This document shows, in pieces, positions 1 through 5,436 of a stretch of 6,433 nt of DNA (position 1 is its first letter; each line of letters begins with the position of its first letter). Under the pieces are notes generated by a model that did no database searches, was not told the origin of the DNA, and saw only the letters and a program-made list of their open reading frames with translations. The position numbers and the translations under genes were made by a program. Source of the stretch: CAIUMH01 sp037142475 (GTDB lineage Bacteria > Actinomycetota > Acidimicrobiia > Acidimicrobiales > RAAP-2); NCBI GenBank assembly GCA_037142475.1, contig JBAXAR010000111.1, positions 1 through 6,433 on the forward strand. The letters run 5' to 3'.

Positions 1-648
1 GATGGAGAACAACTTGGGGTCGCCCTTGCGCTGAGGGATCGACACCGAGACGATTTCGTCATCGAACCGCCCGGCTGCGATGGCAGCGGCCGCCTTGACG
101 TGGCTGGCAGCAGAGAAGGCGTCCTGGCGCTCCCGGGAGACACCGACGTCCTTGTTGTAATTCTCGGTGCCGAGGCCCATGGCGCAGTGGTCGATGGCAC
201 AGGTGAGGCCGTCGTACATCATGGAGTCGACCAGGGTGGCGTCACCGATCCGGATCCCGGCGCGTGCGCCAGCGAGGAAGTGCGGAGCTTGGGTCATTGA
301 CTCCATGCCTCCGGCCACGATGATGTCCGCCTCTCCGGCGTTGATCATGAGATCGGCAAGATAGATGGCGTTGAGGCCCGAAAGACACACCTTGTTGATG
401 GTTGTGGCGGGCACGCTCATCGGGACGCCGCCGTTGACGGCAGCCTGACGTGCAGTGATCTGGCCCTGACCGGCCTGGATGACCTGCCCCATCATCACGT
501 AGTCGATCTGCTCGCCGGTGAGACCGGCACGGCGGATTGCCTCAGCGATGGCAATGCCACCGAGGTCCATGGCGGTCATTGATGCGAGACCACCTGAGAG
601 TTTTCCAATTGGGGTGCGAGCACCCGACACGATCACGGTCCCAGCCAC
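1..648 (-). CDS. Acetyl-CoA C-acetyltransferase (thiolase), N-terminal 216 residues, cut by the left edge
   Basis: Thiolase-fold enzyme that condenses two acetyl-CoA to acetoacetyl-CoA, or cleaves 3-ketoacyl-CoA in reverse. The opening residues VIVSGARTPIGKLSGGL (5-21) are the typical thiolase N-terminus. The acyl-accepting cysteine is Cys88 in NKVCLSGL, and the GGMESMTQAPH stretch (113-123) is also classical. A full protein has about 390 residues, so the His and second Cys of the C-terminal half lie outside the window. The GTG start at 648-646 is preceded by GGGAGGGG five bases upstream; the nearby ATG (668-666) is out of frame. The usual HMG of biosynthetic thiolases reads AMG here (156-158). 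It is divergent from the TetR gene across a palindrome-rich gap, so it may be that repressor's target. Ccr downstream makes an acetoacetyl-CoA-forming role likely, but a beta-oxidation thiolase is not excluded. Confidence 0.93.
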   Translation of the reverse strand, partial: MAGTVIVSGARTPIGKLSGGLASMTAMDLGGIAIAEAIRRAGLTGEQIDYVMMGQVIQAGQGQITARQAAVNGGVPMSVPATTINKVCLSGLNAIYLADLMINAGEADIIVAGGMESMTQAPHFLAGARAGIRIGDATLVDSMMYDGLTCAIDHCAMGLGTENYNKDVGVSRERQDAFSAASHVKAAAAIAAGRFDDEIVSVSIPQRKGDPKLFSI

Positions 649-696
649 TGGGTCCCCTCCCTGTTCATTGCGCCACGGCGTGACGACGTCCGATCA

Positions 697-718
697 GCTC
701 CTGTGCAAGCACAGGAGC
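697..718. promoter_or_regulatory. Perfect 22-bp palindrome, candidate TetR-type operator
   Basis: GCTCCTGTGC (697-706), then AA, then its exact reverse complement GCACAGGAGC (709-718). The two-base centre is too small for a normal RNA loop, so a dimeric DNA-binding protein is the simpler reading. It lies 48 bp upstream of the thiolase start. It is also just downstream of a possible minus-strand -10, TAGGTT (735-730), a position where a bound repressor would block transcription. The adjacent divergent gene encodes a TetR-family protein. Assigning that protein to this site is inference. Confidence 0.6.
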
Positions 719-793
719 CGCAAACGATCAACCTAGTGCGTCGTTGCCGAAGTTCATCGCAGCCCATCGAAAGAGGCGACGAACGCTCCGGAC

Positions 794-862
794 TCGAGAC
801 TCTCGACAACCGGCAAAAAAGAAAAGTTTCGATGACTATTCGAGAAATTTCGAAGATATCTT
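794..862. promoter_or_regulatory. AT-rich divergent promoter region with clustered small palindromes
   Basis: The 297-bp gap between thiolase and TetR contains no supportable gene, and its composition changes to AT-rich from about 815 to 915. Palindromes here are TCGAGA-C-TCTCGA (794-806), TTCGA-N6-TCGAA (839-843 with 850-854), GAAATTTC (844-851) and AAGATATCTT (853-862). A minus-strand TAAGAT (863-858) and a plus-strand TATCTT (857-862) could be -10 boxes, but no convincing -35 accompanies either. The region probably holds the promoter of at least one flanking gene; the exact elements are uncertain. Confidence 0.4.
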
Positions 863-945
863 ATTTGACTAGGGATTTTCTCCATGATCCCAGTTGAACT
901 GCAATGTAAAAATAGTTGGAGTCGGCGGGATCGAGACAGAGAACA

Positions 946-1602
946 GTGCCCAAGCGTGATGAGTCGTCCACAAGGAGCAAGATCCTTGACGCTGCGGCGC
1001 AGATGATCTCTGAGGCCGGTTCATCGAACCTTCGCATCGGCGAGGTGGCTGAACGAGCAGCGGTTGGACCGCCGACGATCTACTACTACTTCGCTTCTCG
1101 CGACGCACTCATCGCCGCTGCCCAAGCGCAACGGCTGGTGGACTACATCAACCTCGACCTTCCCTATGTCGAAAAAATCCAAGCGGCACTCGAAGCCCGT
1201 GACGTCGAGGCCTACCAAGCGGCGGCGACCAAGTTGGATCCCACGTATTGGGGGAGCGGAGCGACGCAGGTCAGTTGGCAGATCCTTGAGATTCTGGCGG
1301 ACCTGCGTCGGAACGATGCCATGAGGGATGAGGTCGGTGAACTGGTTCGCGAGACGCTGAAGCAGCGTGCTGATCTCTTCAAGATGACCCAGGAGGTCGG
1401 CTGGGCCGATGGCACCATCGACCCCATGGCATGGATCATCTATCTCTTCGGAGTAGCACTCGGACAAGTACTCGGGGATCTCCATCCTGATCTCAAGGTG
1501 AACCCTGAGGTCGGCGAGAAACTACGGAGCCGGATGCACGGATCGGCGTTCACCTCACTTGCTGGAGCGCCCGCCTTCGCCGAGGTACCCGAGAAGTCCT
1601 GA
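946..1602 (+). CDS. TetR/AcrR-family transcriptional regulator
   Basis: DNA-binding repressor of about 218 residues, a normal size for TetR proteins. Residues 8-55 form the N-terminal helix-turn-helix domain: TRSKILDAAAQMISEAG (helix 1), the IGEVAERA scaffold helix (31-38), then VGPPTIYYYFASRDALI (40-56), which matches the recognition helix and the 'YYF.S...L' signature. The rest is the variable helical ligand-binding and dimerisation domain, so the inducer cannot be read off; an acyl-CoA is a guess from the neighbours. I chose the GTG at 946, with a weak GAGACAGAGA purine stretch upstream. An in-frame TTG at 916 would add 10 residues but directly follows a stop codon and has no ribosome site. 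Divergent from the thiolase and convergent with the small gene at 1623-1904. Confidence 0.9.
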   Translation: MPKRDESSTRSKILDAAAQMISEAGSSNLRIGEVAERAAVGPPTIYYYFASRDALIAAAQAQRLVDYINLDLPYVEKIQAALEARDVEAYQAAATKLDPTYWGSGATQVSWQILEILADLRRNDAMRDEVGELVRETLKQRADLFKMTQEVGWADGTIDPMAWIIYLFGVALGQVLGDLHPDLKVNPEVGEKLRSRMHGSAFTSLAGAPAFAEVPEKS

Positions 1603-1614
1603 ATCCCGGGATTC
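1601..1614. terminator. 14-bp perfect palindrome between convergent genes, possible bidirectional terminator
   Basis: GAATCCCGGGATTC is an exact palindrome overlapping the TetR stop codon (1600-1602), inside the 20-bp gap before the end of the minus-strand gene. A second inverted repeat, GGCTGCGG (1631-1638) with CCGCAGCC (1652-1659), lies just inside the small gene's 3' end. As RNA the first would be a short stem with a CCGG loop and no T-run, so an intrinsic terminator is possible but weak. A protein-binding site is an alternative. Confidence 0.3.
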
Positions 1615-1622
1615 TGCTTCCG

Positions 1623-1904
1623 TCAGCCGTGGCTGCGGAGCAACACCGACGCCGCAGCCCGGGACATAGCGTCGCGAGGCGACCGAACGGGTGAATCCGA
1701 CCGGAGCATGTCCTCGCCATTGCGAGCGCTGGTGGTGACTTCAAAGGGGACGAGGCTGAGCGGCGAGGTTGCGCGGGGAGCGGGGTCGTAGGACTCGCAA
1801 GACCCATCGCGCACGAGCTTCGTTGGGGTGCCTGCCGACAGCCACCGCGCGTCGTGGAGGCCGAATGGATCGATGTACCAACCTTCTGCAAGCAGACTTG
1901 TCAC
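1623..1904 (-). CDS. Small DUF2510-like protein (93 residues), function unknown
   Basis: Residues 7-34, EGWYIDPFGLHDARW followed by a GTPTKLVRDG turn, resemble the actinobacterial DUF2510 pattern 'GWY.DP.G.H..RYWDG..WT..V.D.G'. The second half is altered: Leu22-Ser23 replaces the usual W-D-G, and 'PTKLV' replaces 'WT..V'. DUF2510 units are short W-rich modules of unknown function, often attached to membrane proteins. Here no membrane helix or signal peptide follows; residues 44-93 are Arg/Ser/Ala-rich and low in complexity. I chose the GTG at 1904-1902 because GGGGGA sits about 8 bases upstream. An in-frame TTG at 1919 is possible but less well placed. A minus-strand TAAAGT (1950-1945) could be its -10. 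It is divergent from the lipoprotein gene. The reading rests on the N-terminal motif and the start signals. Confidence 0.6.
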   Translation of the reverse strand: MTSLLAEGWYIDPFGLHDARWLSAGTPTKLVRDGSCESYDPAPRATSPLSLVPFEVTTSARNGEDMLRSDSPVRSPRDAMSRAAASVLLRSHG

Positions 1905-1929
1905 GATACGTTCCCCCAAAGGTCGTTTA

Positions 1930-1951
1930 GTTCACCTTGCGTTCACTTTAG
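1930..1951 (+). promoter_or_regulatory. PHO-box-like 11-bp direct repeat (candidate PhoP/OmpR-family site)
   Basis: Two adjacent 11-base units, GTTCACCTTGC (1930-1940) and GTTCACTTTAG (1941-1951), share GTTCAC at the same position. Response regulators of the PhoB/PhoP type bind such 11-bp tandem units, and the Streptomyces PHO box has the core GTTCACC. The site lies in the divergent gap, 26 bp upstream of the small minus-strand gene and 103 bp before the lipoprotein, and it overlaps a possible minus-strand -10. Which gene it serves, and whether it activates or represses, cannot be decided from sequence. Confidence 0.4.
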
Positions 1952-1966
1952 AGGGTCAGGAGCGGC

Positions 1967-2077
1967 ATGGCAACAACAATGTTGCAAATTGTGAGGAATT
2001 CCTCCTCCGCCTTGCCGGAGCGCACGAAGCGTCTCGGAGGGATATTCTCTGACGATGAGATCTTTCAATTTGACTGA
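1967..2077 (+). CDS. Possible 36-residue small ORF or leader overlapping the lipoprotein start
   Basis: ATG at 1967 with AGGAG (1958-1962) four bases upstream, running to TGA at 2075-2077. It encodes a 36-residue soluble-looking peptide ending in GGIFSDDEIFQFD. It overlaps the annotated lipoprotein start (2055) by 23 bases in another frame. Its stop is 7 bases before an in-frame internal ATG of the lipoprotein (2085), so translational coupling is conceivable. The SD spacing is short and no family is recognised. A chance ORF is equally plausible. Confidence 0.25.
   Translation: MATTMLQIVRNSSSALPERTKRLGGIFSDDEIFQFD
1993..2020. repeat. Inverted repeats in the lipoprotein upstream region
   Basis: GAGGAATTCCTC (1993-2004) is an exact 12-bp palindrome, followed at once by CTCCG (2005-2009) with CGGAG (2016-2020) around a 6-base loop. 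Just upstream, GCAACA and TGTTGC flank a short spacer within 1970-1985. These may be protein sites or a folded 5' leader. No function can be assigned. Confidence 0.35.
2043..2048 (+). promoter_or_regulatory. -10 box (TATTCT) for a possibly leaderless lipoprotein transcript
   Basis: TATTCT fits the actinobacterial -10 TANNNT and ends 6 bases before the ATG at 2055, which puts the expected transcription start on the start codon. The nearest SD-like element, GGAGG (2036-2040), is 14 bases away, too far to serve well. No -35 is recognisable at the normal distance, so this remains a candidate. Confidence 0.4.
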
Positions 2078-2828
2078 CAATTCAATGGGGGTGACGCTGC
2101 GGGCTGTTACCGCGGGCGTCGCTCTGCTGGCAAGCTCCATCGGCATCTCAGCCTGCGGATCCTCGAGCGACACCACGGCCCCGACGACCACTGTGGTCAA
2201 GTCAACCGAGAACCTCGTCGGGAAGCGCTACTGCGAGATCCTGCTCGTTTCGAAGGGTGCGACAAGTCTTCAGGCCTCGGTCTACACCACGTTCCCCCTC
2301 AGCGATTGTCCAGCAGCGGCATGGAAGGCGCTCGACACCAAGGCGATCGCCACTGAGCAGCACGCAGTCGCTGCGCTTGCCAATGGGCCGCGCTACTGGC
2401 TGATGAACAGCATCGAGAAAGTCAGGAAGACAACGAAGACCTCAACGGTCACGTTTGGCAGCCTCGAGATGAACAAGGAAGCGACTGTCGATATCACCCC
2501 AGCCGACATCGCTGGGTCACGCTCGGGCTTTGTCCCGCACTCGGTCAACCGGACCGCAGCCTTCGTCTACAACCCGGGTCGCACGATCTACGAGCTCACC
2601 GACGATCAGGGCCAGCACTACGTGATGCAGTCGTGGAGTCAGCAGATCATCCCCGACCTGGGCCAAGCCGATCTTGTTGATCTTGCTCCTCGCCTCACTC
2701 TCCCGGCTGGTTGGAGCTATGGCTCGAGAGTTCTTTCGACAACGCTCGTTGTCCAGACTGAGGATCACCCGGCCACCGTGCTGCAGGACAACCTGATGAA
2801 CAGTTACTCAATGGAGACAGCTGGCTGA
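2055..2828 (+). CDS. Putative secreted lipoprotein of unknown function
   Basis: 257 residues. A signal peptide (roughly 12-33, hydrophobic VTAGVALLASSIGISA) ends in a lipobox ISA-C with the lipidated Cys34, followed by a Ser/Thr/Pro-rich linker (35-51). This predicts a protein anchored to the outer face of the cytoplasmic membrane. The mature domain begins VGKRYCEILLV and holds two further cysteines (Cys60, Cys85 in LSDCPAAAW) that could form a disulfide. NGPRYWLM (110-117) looks like a conserved aromatic core, and the remainder appears beta-rich. I recognise similar 'CP..W..LD' and 'NGPRYWLM' proteins in actinobacteria but no named function. The start at 2055 suits a leaderless promoter; Met11 (2085) would give a more usual 24-residue signal peptide. 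The methyltransferase gene follows after 7 nt, so the two are probably co-transcribed. Confidence 0.8.
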   Translation: MRSFNLTDNSMGVTLRAVTAGVALLASSIGISACGSSSDTTAPTTTVVKSTENLVGKRYCEILLVSKGATSLQASVYTTFPLSDCPAAAWKALDTKAIATEQHAVAALANGPRYWLMNSIEKVRKTTKTSTVTFGSLEMNKEATVDITPADIAGSRSGFVPHSVNRTAAFVYNPGRTIYELTDDQGQHYVMQSWSQQIIPDLGQADLVDLAPRLTLPAGWSYGSRVLSTTLVVQTEDHPATVLQDNLMNSYSMETAG

Positions 2829-2835
2829 TCCGCCG

Positions 2836-3585
2836 ATGCGCGAGCATCGAGAGATGCCGCTGGAGCGCTACTACCGAAACGATCTCGCTCGGATCCACCA
2901 TGAGGCCTTCGGGGCCTATGGCGACTCAATGGCCCCGGGTGTCCTCGATGGGCTCTCGAGCCTCGAGAGAGGATCACGGATCGTTGAAGTCGGGTGTGGC
3001 AGCGGTCGGCTCACCCGGGAACTCTGCGCAGCCGGGTTTGATGTGGTGGCGACCGATTCTTCGGTGGCGATGCTTGAGTTGGCGGCCTCCTTCGCTCCGG
3101 AGGCCACCTTCGGCCGGCTGACACTCCCTGAGGACCCGATCCCGGATTGCGATGCCATCGTGGGGGTCGGTCACCCGCTGAACTACGTCGATTCCGACGC
3201 CGAAATCGAAGCGTCGCTCCGGGCCATGGGAAGCGCACTTGCGGCCGGGGGAGTCCTGATCACCGACCTCTGCGGCCTTGGCTACGCAGCAGCCCGCCGT
3301 GGGGCGCCGCCTTCGATCTGGCGGGGCGAGGAATGGCTGCTGACCTGTGAGTACGAGCAGCCCGACCTAGCAACGTTCGTCAGAGCAATGAGCATCTTCA
3401 CGAAGAACGTCGATGGTTCCTGGCGACGCGACGACGAGCGGCACCACAACACCCTCATCGACATCGACCGGGTCCCGGCGATTCTCGCTGAGGTGGGCGT
3501 CGTCGCGTCGATCTCGACTGCCTGCGGCGCCACCATCCTCCCTGAAGGCATGGTCCTCATTACGGGCGTGAAGCCGACGATCTGA
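2836..3585 (+). CDS. Class I SAM-dependent methyltransferase, substrate unknown
   Basis: 249 residues, probably cytoplasmic. The Rossmann SAM-binding core is visible: motif I VEVGCGSG (50-57), then the acidic end of beta-2, VVATDSS with Asp74, expected to hold the ribose of SAM, then DAIVGVGHPLNYV as the motif IV region. A C-terminal lid, WRRDDERHHNTLIDID followed by a 'LAEVGV' strand and a final GMVLITG beta strand, resembles Methyltransf_25-type small-molecule methyltransferases. The substrate cannot be inferred. Start at 2836, 7 nt after the lipoprotein stop, with no clear ribosome site, which suggests translational coupling; Met7 (2854) is an alternative start. The unit ends in the hairpin at 3587-3628. 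It has no evident link to the acyl-CoA genes that follow. Confidence 0.85.
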   Translation: MREHREMPLERYYRNDLARIHHEAFGAYGDSMAPGVLDGLSSLERGSRIVEVGCGSGRLTRELCAAGFDVVATDSSVAMLELAASFAPEATFGRLTLPEDPIPDCDAIVGVGHPLNYVDSDAEIEASLRAMGSALAAGGVLITDLCGLGYAAARRGAPPSIWRGEEWLLTCEYEQPDLATFVRAMSIFTKNVDGSWRRDDERHHNTLIDIDRVPAILAEVGVVASISTACGATILPEGMVLITGVKPTI

Positions 3586-3586
3586 G

Positions 3587-3628
3587 CGAGCCCCTCAGGG
3601 ATCGCCGGCTGGGGCCCTGGGGGGCTCG
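3587..3628 (+). terminator. Long GC-rich hairpin after the methyltransferase
   Basis: CGAGCCCCTCAGGG (3587-3600) pairs with CCCTGGGGGGCTCG (3615-3628) over 14 positions, 13 Watson-Crick and one G-U, around a 14-base loop. It starts two bases after the methyltransferase stop. No clear T-run follows (only TTT at 3640-3642), as is common for actinobacterial terminators. Its 3' arm ends 20 bp before the ccr ATG and covers the place where a ccr -35 would sit, so a regulatory role is also possible. Confidence 0.65.
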
Positions 3629-3634
3629 GGCCAC

Positions 3635-3640
3635 TAGAGT
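3635..3640 (+). promoter_or_regulatory. -10 box (TAGAGT) for a likely leaderless ccr transcript
   Basis: TAGAGT fits TANNNT and ends 8 bases before the ccr ATG, so transcription would start at or within two bases of the start codon. There is no Shine-Dalgarno sequence before the ATG, which agrees with a leaderless message. No -35 is recognisable; that position falls within the preceding hairpin. Confidence 0.45.
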
Positions 3641-3648
3641 TTCCCGGT

Positions 3649-4989
3649 ATGAGCGAGATCATCACTGCAGCAATCAACGGTGCCTCTGGCGAGGAGCTTT
3701 CCAATCTCCCAATGCCGGAAAGTTACAAGGCGGCCTTCGTCCGACGCGAGGACGCCGGCATGTTCGAGGGCCTCGAGACCGAGGAAAAGGATCCCCGTCT
3801 CTCACTGAAGATCGGTGACGTGGCGTTGCCCGAACTCGCCCCCGACGAGGCCTACGTCCTGATCATGGCGTCCTCGATCAACTTCAACACGGTGTGGACC
3901 TCGATTTTCGAGCCCCTGCCAACCTTCGGCTTCCTCGACCGGCTCGGCAAGGAGTCGGCGTGGGGAAAGCGCCACGCCCTCGGCTACCACATCGTCGGCT
4001 CTGACGGCTCGGGCATCGTGCTCAAGACCGGCTCCGCAGTGCGCTCGTGGCACAGCGGCGACAAGGTCACCATCCATTGCAACTACGTCGACGACCAGGA
4101 CCCCGCCGCTCACGATGACTCGATGCTCGCGGCGAATCAGCGGATCTGGGGCTTCGAGACGAACTTCGGCGGCCTCGCCGAGATCGCCGTGGTCAAGGCA
4201 AACCAGCTCATGCCCAAGCCCACGCACCTGACCTGGGAAGAGTCAGCGGTCAACGCCCTGTGTAACTCGACGTCCTATCGGATGCTCGTCTCGGGCAATG
4301 GTGCGGACATGACCCAGGGCGACAATGTCCTCGTCTGGGGTGCCACCGGTGGCCTCGGAGCCTTCGCCGTGCAGTACGTCCTCAATGGCGGCGGCACGCC
4401 GGTCGGCGTGGTCTCCTCTGCGTCCAAGGTCAGCATCCTGAACGAACTGGGTGTCGAGGCTGTCATCGACCGGAAAGAAAAGGCCTATCGCTTCTGGTCC
4501 GACGAGCACACCCAGGACGAATCAGAGTGGCGTCGGCTTGGCAAGGACATCCGTGGCCTCATCGGCGAGGACGTCGACATCGTCTTTGAACACCCCGGAC
4601 GCCAGACCATGGGTGCCAGCGTTTTTGCCGCCAAGCGCGGTGGGACGATTGTGACCTGCGCGGCCACCTCGGGCTACATGATCGAGTACGACAACCGACA
4701 CCTCTGGATGAAGCTCAAGACCATCAAGGGCTCACACTTCGCCAACTACCGCGAGGCGTGGCACGCCAACCAACTGATCTGCGAGGGCAAGATCCTGCCG
4801 CCACTTTCAGCAGTCTTCGCCCTCGATGATGTTGGTGACGCGACCTATCAGGTTCACAAGAACCTTCACGAGGGCAAGATCGGCGTTCTGTGTGCCGCTC
4901 CCTCCGAGGGCCTCGGCATCGATGACCAGGAACTGCGCGAGAAGGTCGGCGAAGACCGCCTCACTATCTTCCGCCGTAACGACGGCTGA
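3649..4989 (+). CDS. ccr: Crotonyl-CoA carboxylase/reductase
   Basis: Cytoplasmic NADPH-dependent enzyme that reduces crotonyl-CoA and fixes CO2 to give (2S)-ethylmalonyl-CoA. This is the key step of the ethylmalonyl-CoA pathway and the source of butyrate-type polyketide extender units. At 446 residues it matches the family length (about 447 in Streptomyces). It is an MDR-superfamily protein: a GroES-like N-terminal part with SSINFNTVWTSIFEP (75-89), the family stretch QRIWGFETNFGGLAEIA (164-180), the nucleotide-binding loop WGATGGLGAF (230-239), and IVFEHPGR with GSHFANYREA (361-370). The CO2-binding residues known from Kitasatospora Ccr (Asn81, Phe170, Glu171, His365) correspond here to Asn80, Phe169, Glu170 and His363, all present. 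This argues for a true carboxylase rather than a plain reductase. The ATG at 3649 has no SD and a -10 just upstream. The epimerase gene follows after 33 nt. Confidence 0.96.
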   Translation: MSEIITAAINGASGEELSNLPMPESYKAAFVRREDAGMFEGLETEEKDPRLSLKIGDVALPELAPDEAYVLIMASSINFNTVWTSIFEPLPTFGFLDRLGKESAWGKRHALGYHIVGSDGSGIVLKTGSAVRSWHSGDKVTIHCNYVDDQDPAAHDDSMLAANQRIWGFETNFGGLAEIAVVKANQLMPKPTHLTWEESAVNALCNSTSYRMLVSGNGADMTQGDNVLVWGATGGLGAFAVQYVLNGGGTPVGVVSSASKVSILNELGVEAVIDRKEKAYRFWSDEHTQDESEWRRLGKDIRGLIGEDVDIVFEHPGRQTMGASVFAAKRGGTIVTCAATSGYMIEYDNRHLWMKLKTIKGSHFANYREAWHANQLICEGKILPPLSAVFALDDVGDATYQVHKNLHEGKIGVLCAAPSEGLGIDDQELREKVGEDRLTIFRRNDG

Positions 4990-5010
4990 CCCCAACCGAC
5001 ATCGACCACG

Positions 5011-5016
5011 AAGGGA
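5011..5016 (+). promoter_or_regulatory. Ribosome binding site that sets the epimerase start
   Basis: AAGGGA lies 6 bases before the GTG at 5023 and decides that start. It shows that the epimerase is translated from an internal site, most likely on the ccr message, unlike the SD-less ccr start. Confidence 0.6.
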
Positions 5017-5022
5017 CCACCT

Positions 5023-5433
5023 GTGTCTGAGCTTCTCCTGACAGAGATTGACCATGTCGCTATCGCCGTGAATGACCTCGAGGCAGCTATTGCTTGGTAT
5101 GCCGAGGTCTTCGGTGCGGAGGTAGAGCACCGTGAGCGCGTTGACTCCGACGGCGTCGAAGAGGCTCTCCTCAAGGTGGCCGACTCCTACGTCCAGCTCC
5201 TGACCCCCACGACGGAGACCTCGCCAGTGGCGAAGTACCTCGCCAACAAGGGCGAAGGTCTGCATCACATCGGCTACCGGGTCGCGAACTGTGCCGAGGC
5301 CCTTGAGGCCGTCAAGGCCTCGGGTGGCCGGGTCATCGACGAGGCCCCTCGCCCTGGGTCGCGGGGAACCACGGTGGCCTTCATCCACCCGAAGGCATCC
5401 TTCGGTACCCTCATCGAGCTCGTCCAGGAGTAG
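5023..5433 (+). CDS. mce: Methylmalonyl-CoA/ethylmalonyl-CoA epimerase
   Basis: 136-residue VOC-family (glyoxalase fold) metal enzyme that interconverts the (S) and (R) epimers of methylmalonyl-CoA. In ethylmalonyl-CoA pathway organisms the same enzyme also accepts ethylmalonyl-CoA. Two beta-alpha-beta modules are visible: IDHVAIAVNDLEAAIAWY (9-26) and GLHHIGYRVANCAEAL (79-94). Expected metal ligands are His11, Gln58 (YVQLLTP), His82 (or 81) and Glu132 in the terminal TLIELVQ; Gln at the second position is as in the Propionibacterium enzyme. Glu47 in VEEALL probably matches the family's second catalytic acid. GTG start with a good ribosome site, 33 nt after ccr, so the two form an operon and the epimerase acts directly on the Ccr product. 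The symbol follows common usage (also called epi). Confidence 0.93.
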   Translation: MSELLLTEIDHVAIAVNDLEAAIAWYAEVFGAEVEHRERVDSDGVEEALLKVADSYVQLLTPTTETSPVAKYLANKGEGLHHIGYRVANCAEALEAVKASGGRVIDEAPRPGSRGTTVAFIHPKASFGTLIELVQE

Positions 5434-5436
5434 TCG

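Noticed and set aside
666..668. Minus-strand ATG upstream of the thiolase as its start
   Set aside because: It is 20 bases before the GTG and therefore out of frame with the thiolase; the GTG at 648 has an excellent SD.
916..918. TTG as the TetR start
   Set aside because: It directly follows an in-frame TAG and has no ribosome site; the GTG at 946 gives a normal TetR N-terminus. It is not fully excluded.
1021..1485. 154-residue minus-strand open frame
   Set aside because: It lies wholly inside the TetR gene, has no recognisable motif, and mirrors that gene's codon pattern.
1550..1891. 113-residue minus-strand open frame overlapping the TetR end and the small gene
   Set aside because: Low-complexity Arg/Ser/Pro sequence in another frame of the same strand; the frame with the GWY.DP motif is the better gene.
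1828..2052. 74-residue plus-strand open frame crossing the small gene and the gap
   Set aside because: No ribosome site or motif, and it is antisense to the better-supported small gene.
3802..4227. 141-residue minus-strand open frame
   Set aside because: It is antisense to ccr, Val/Asp/Gly-rich as expected from reading a GC-rich gene backwards, with no motif.
4852..4873. Second PHO-box-like GTTCAC/CTTCAC pair
   Set aside because: It falls inside ccr coding sequence with a 12-base rather than 11-base period, and is explained by the codons.
4807..5388. 193-residue minus-strand open frame
   Set aside because: It spans the end of ccr, the gap and the epimerase on the opposite strand; both sense genes are strongly supported, so this is a shadow.
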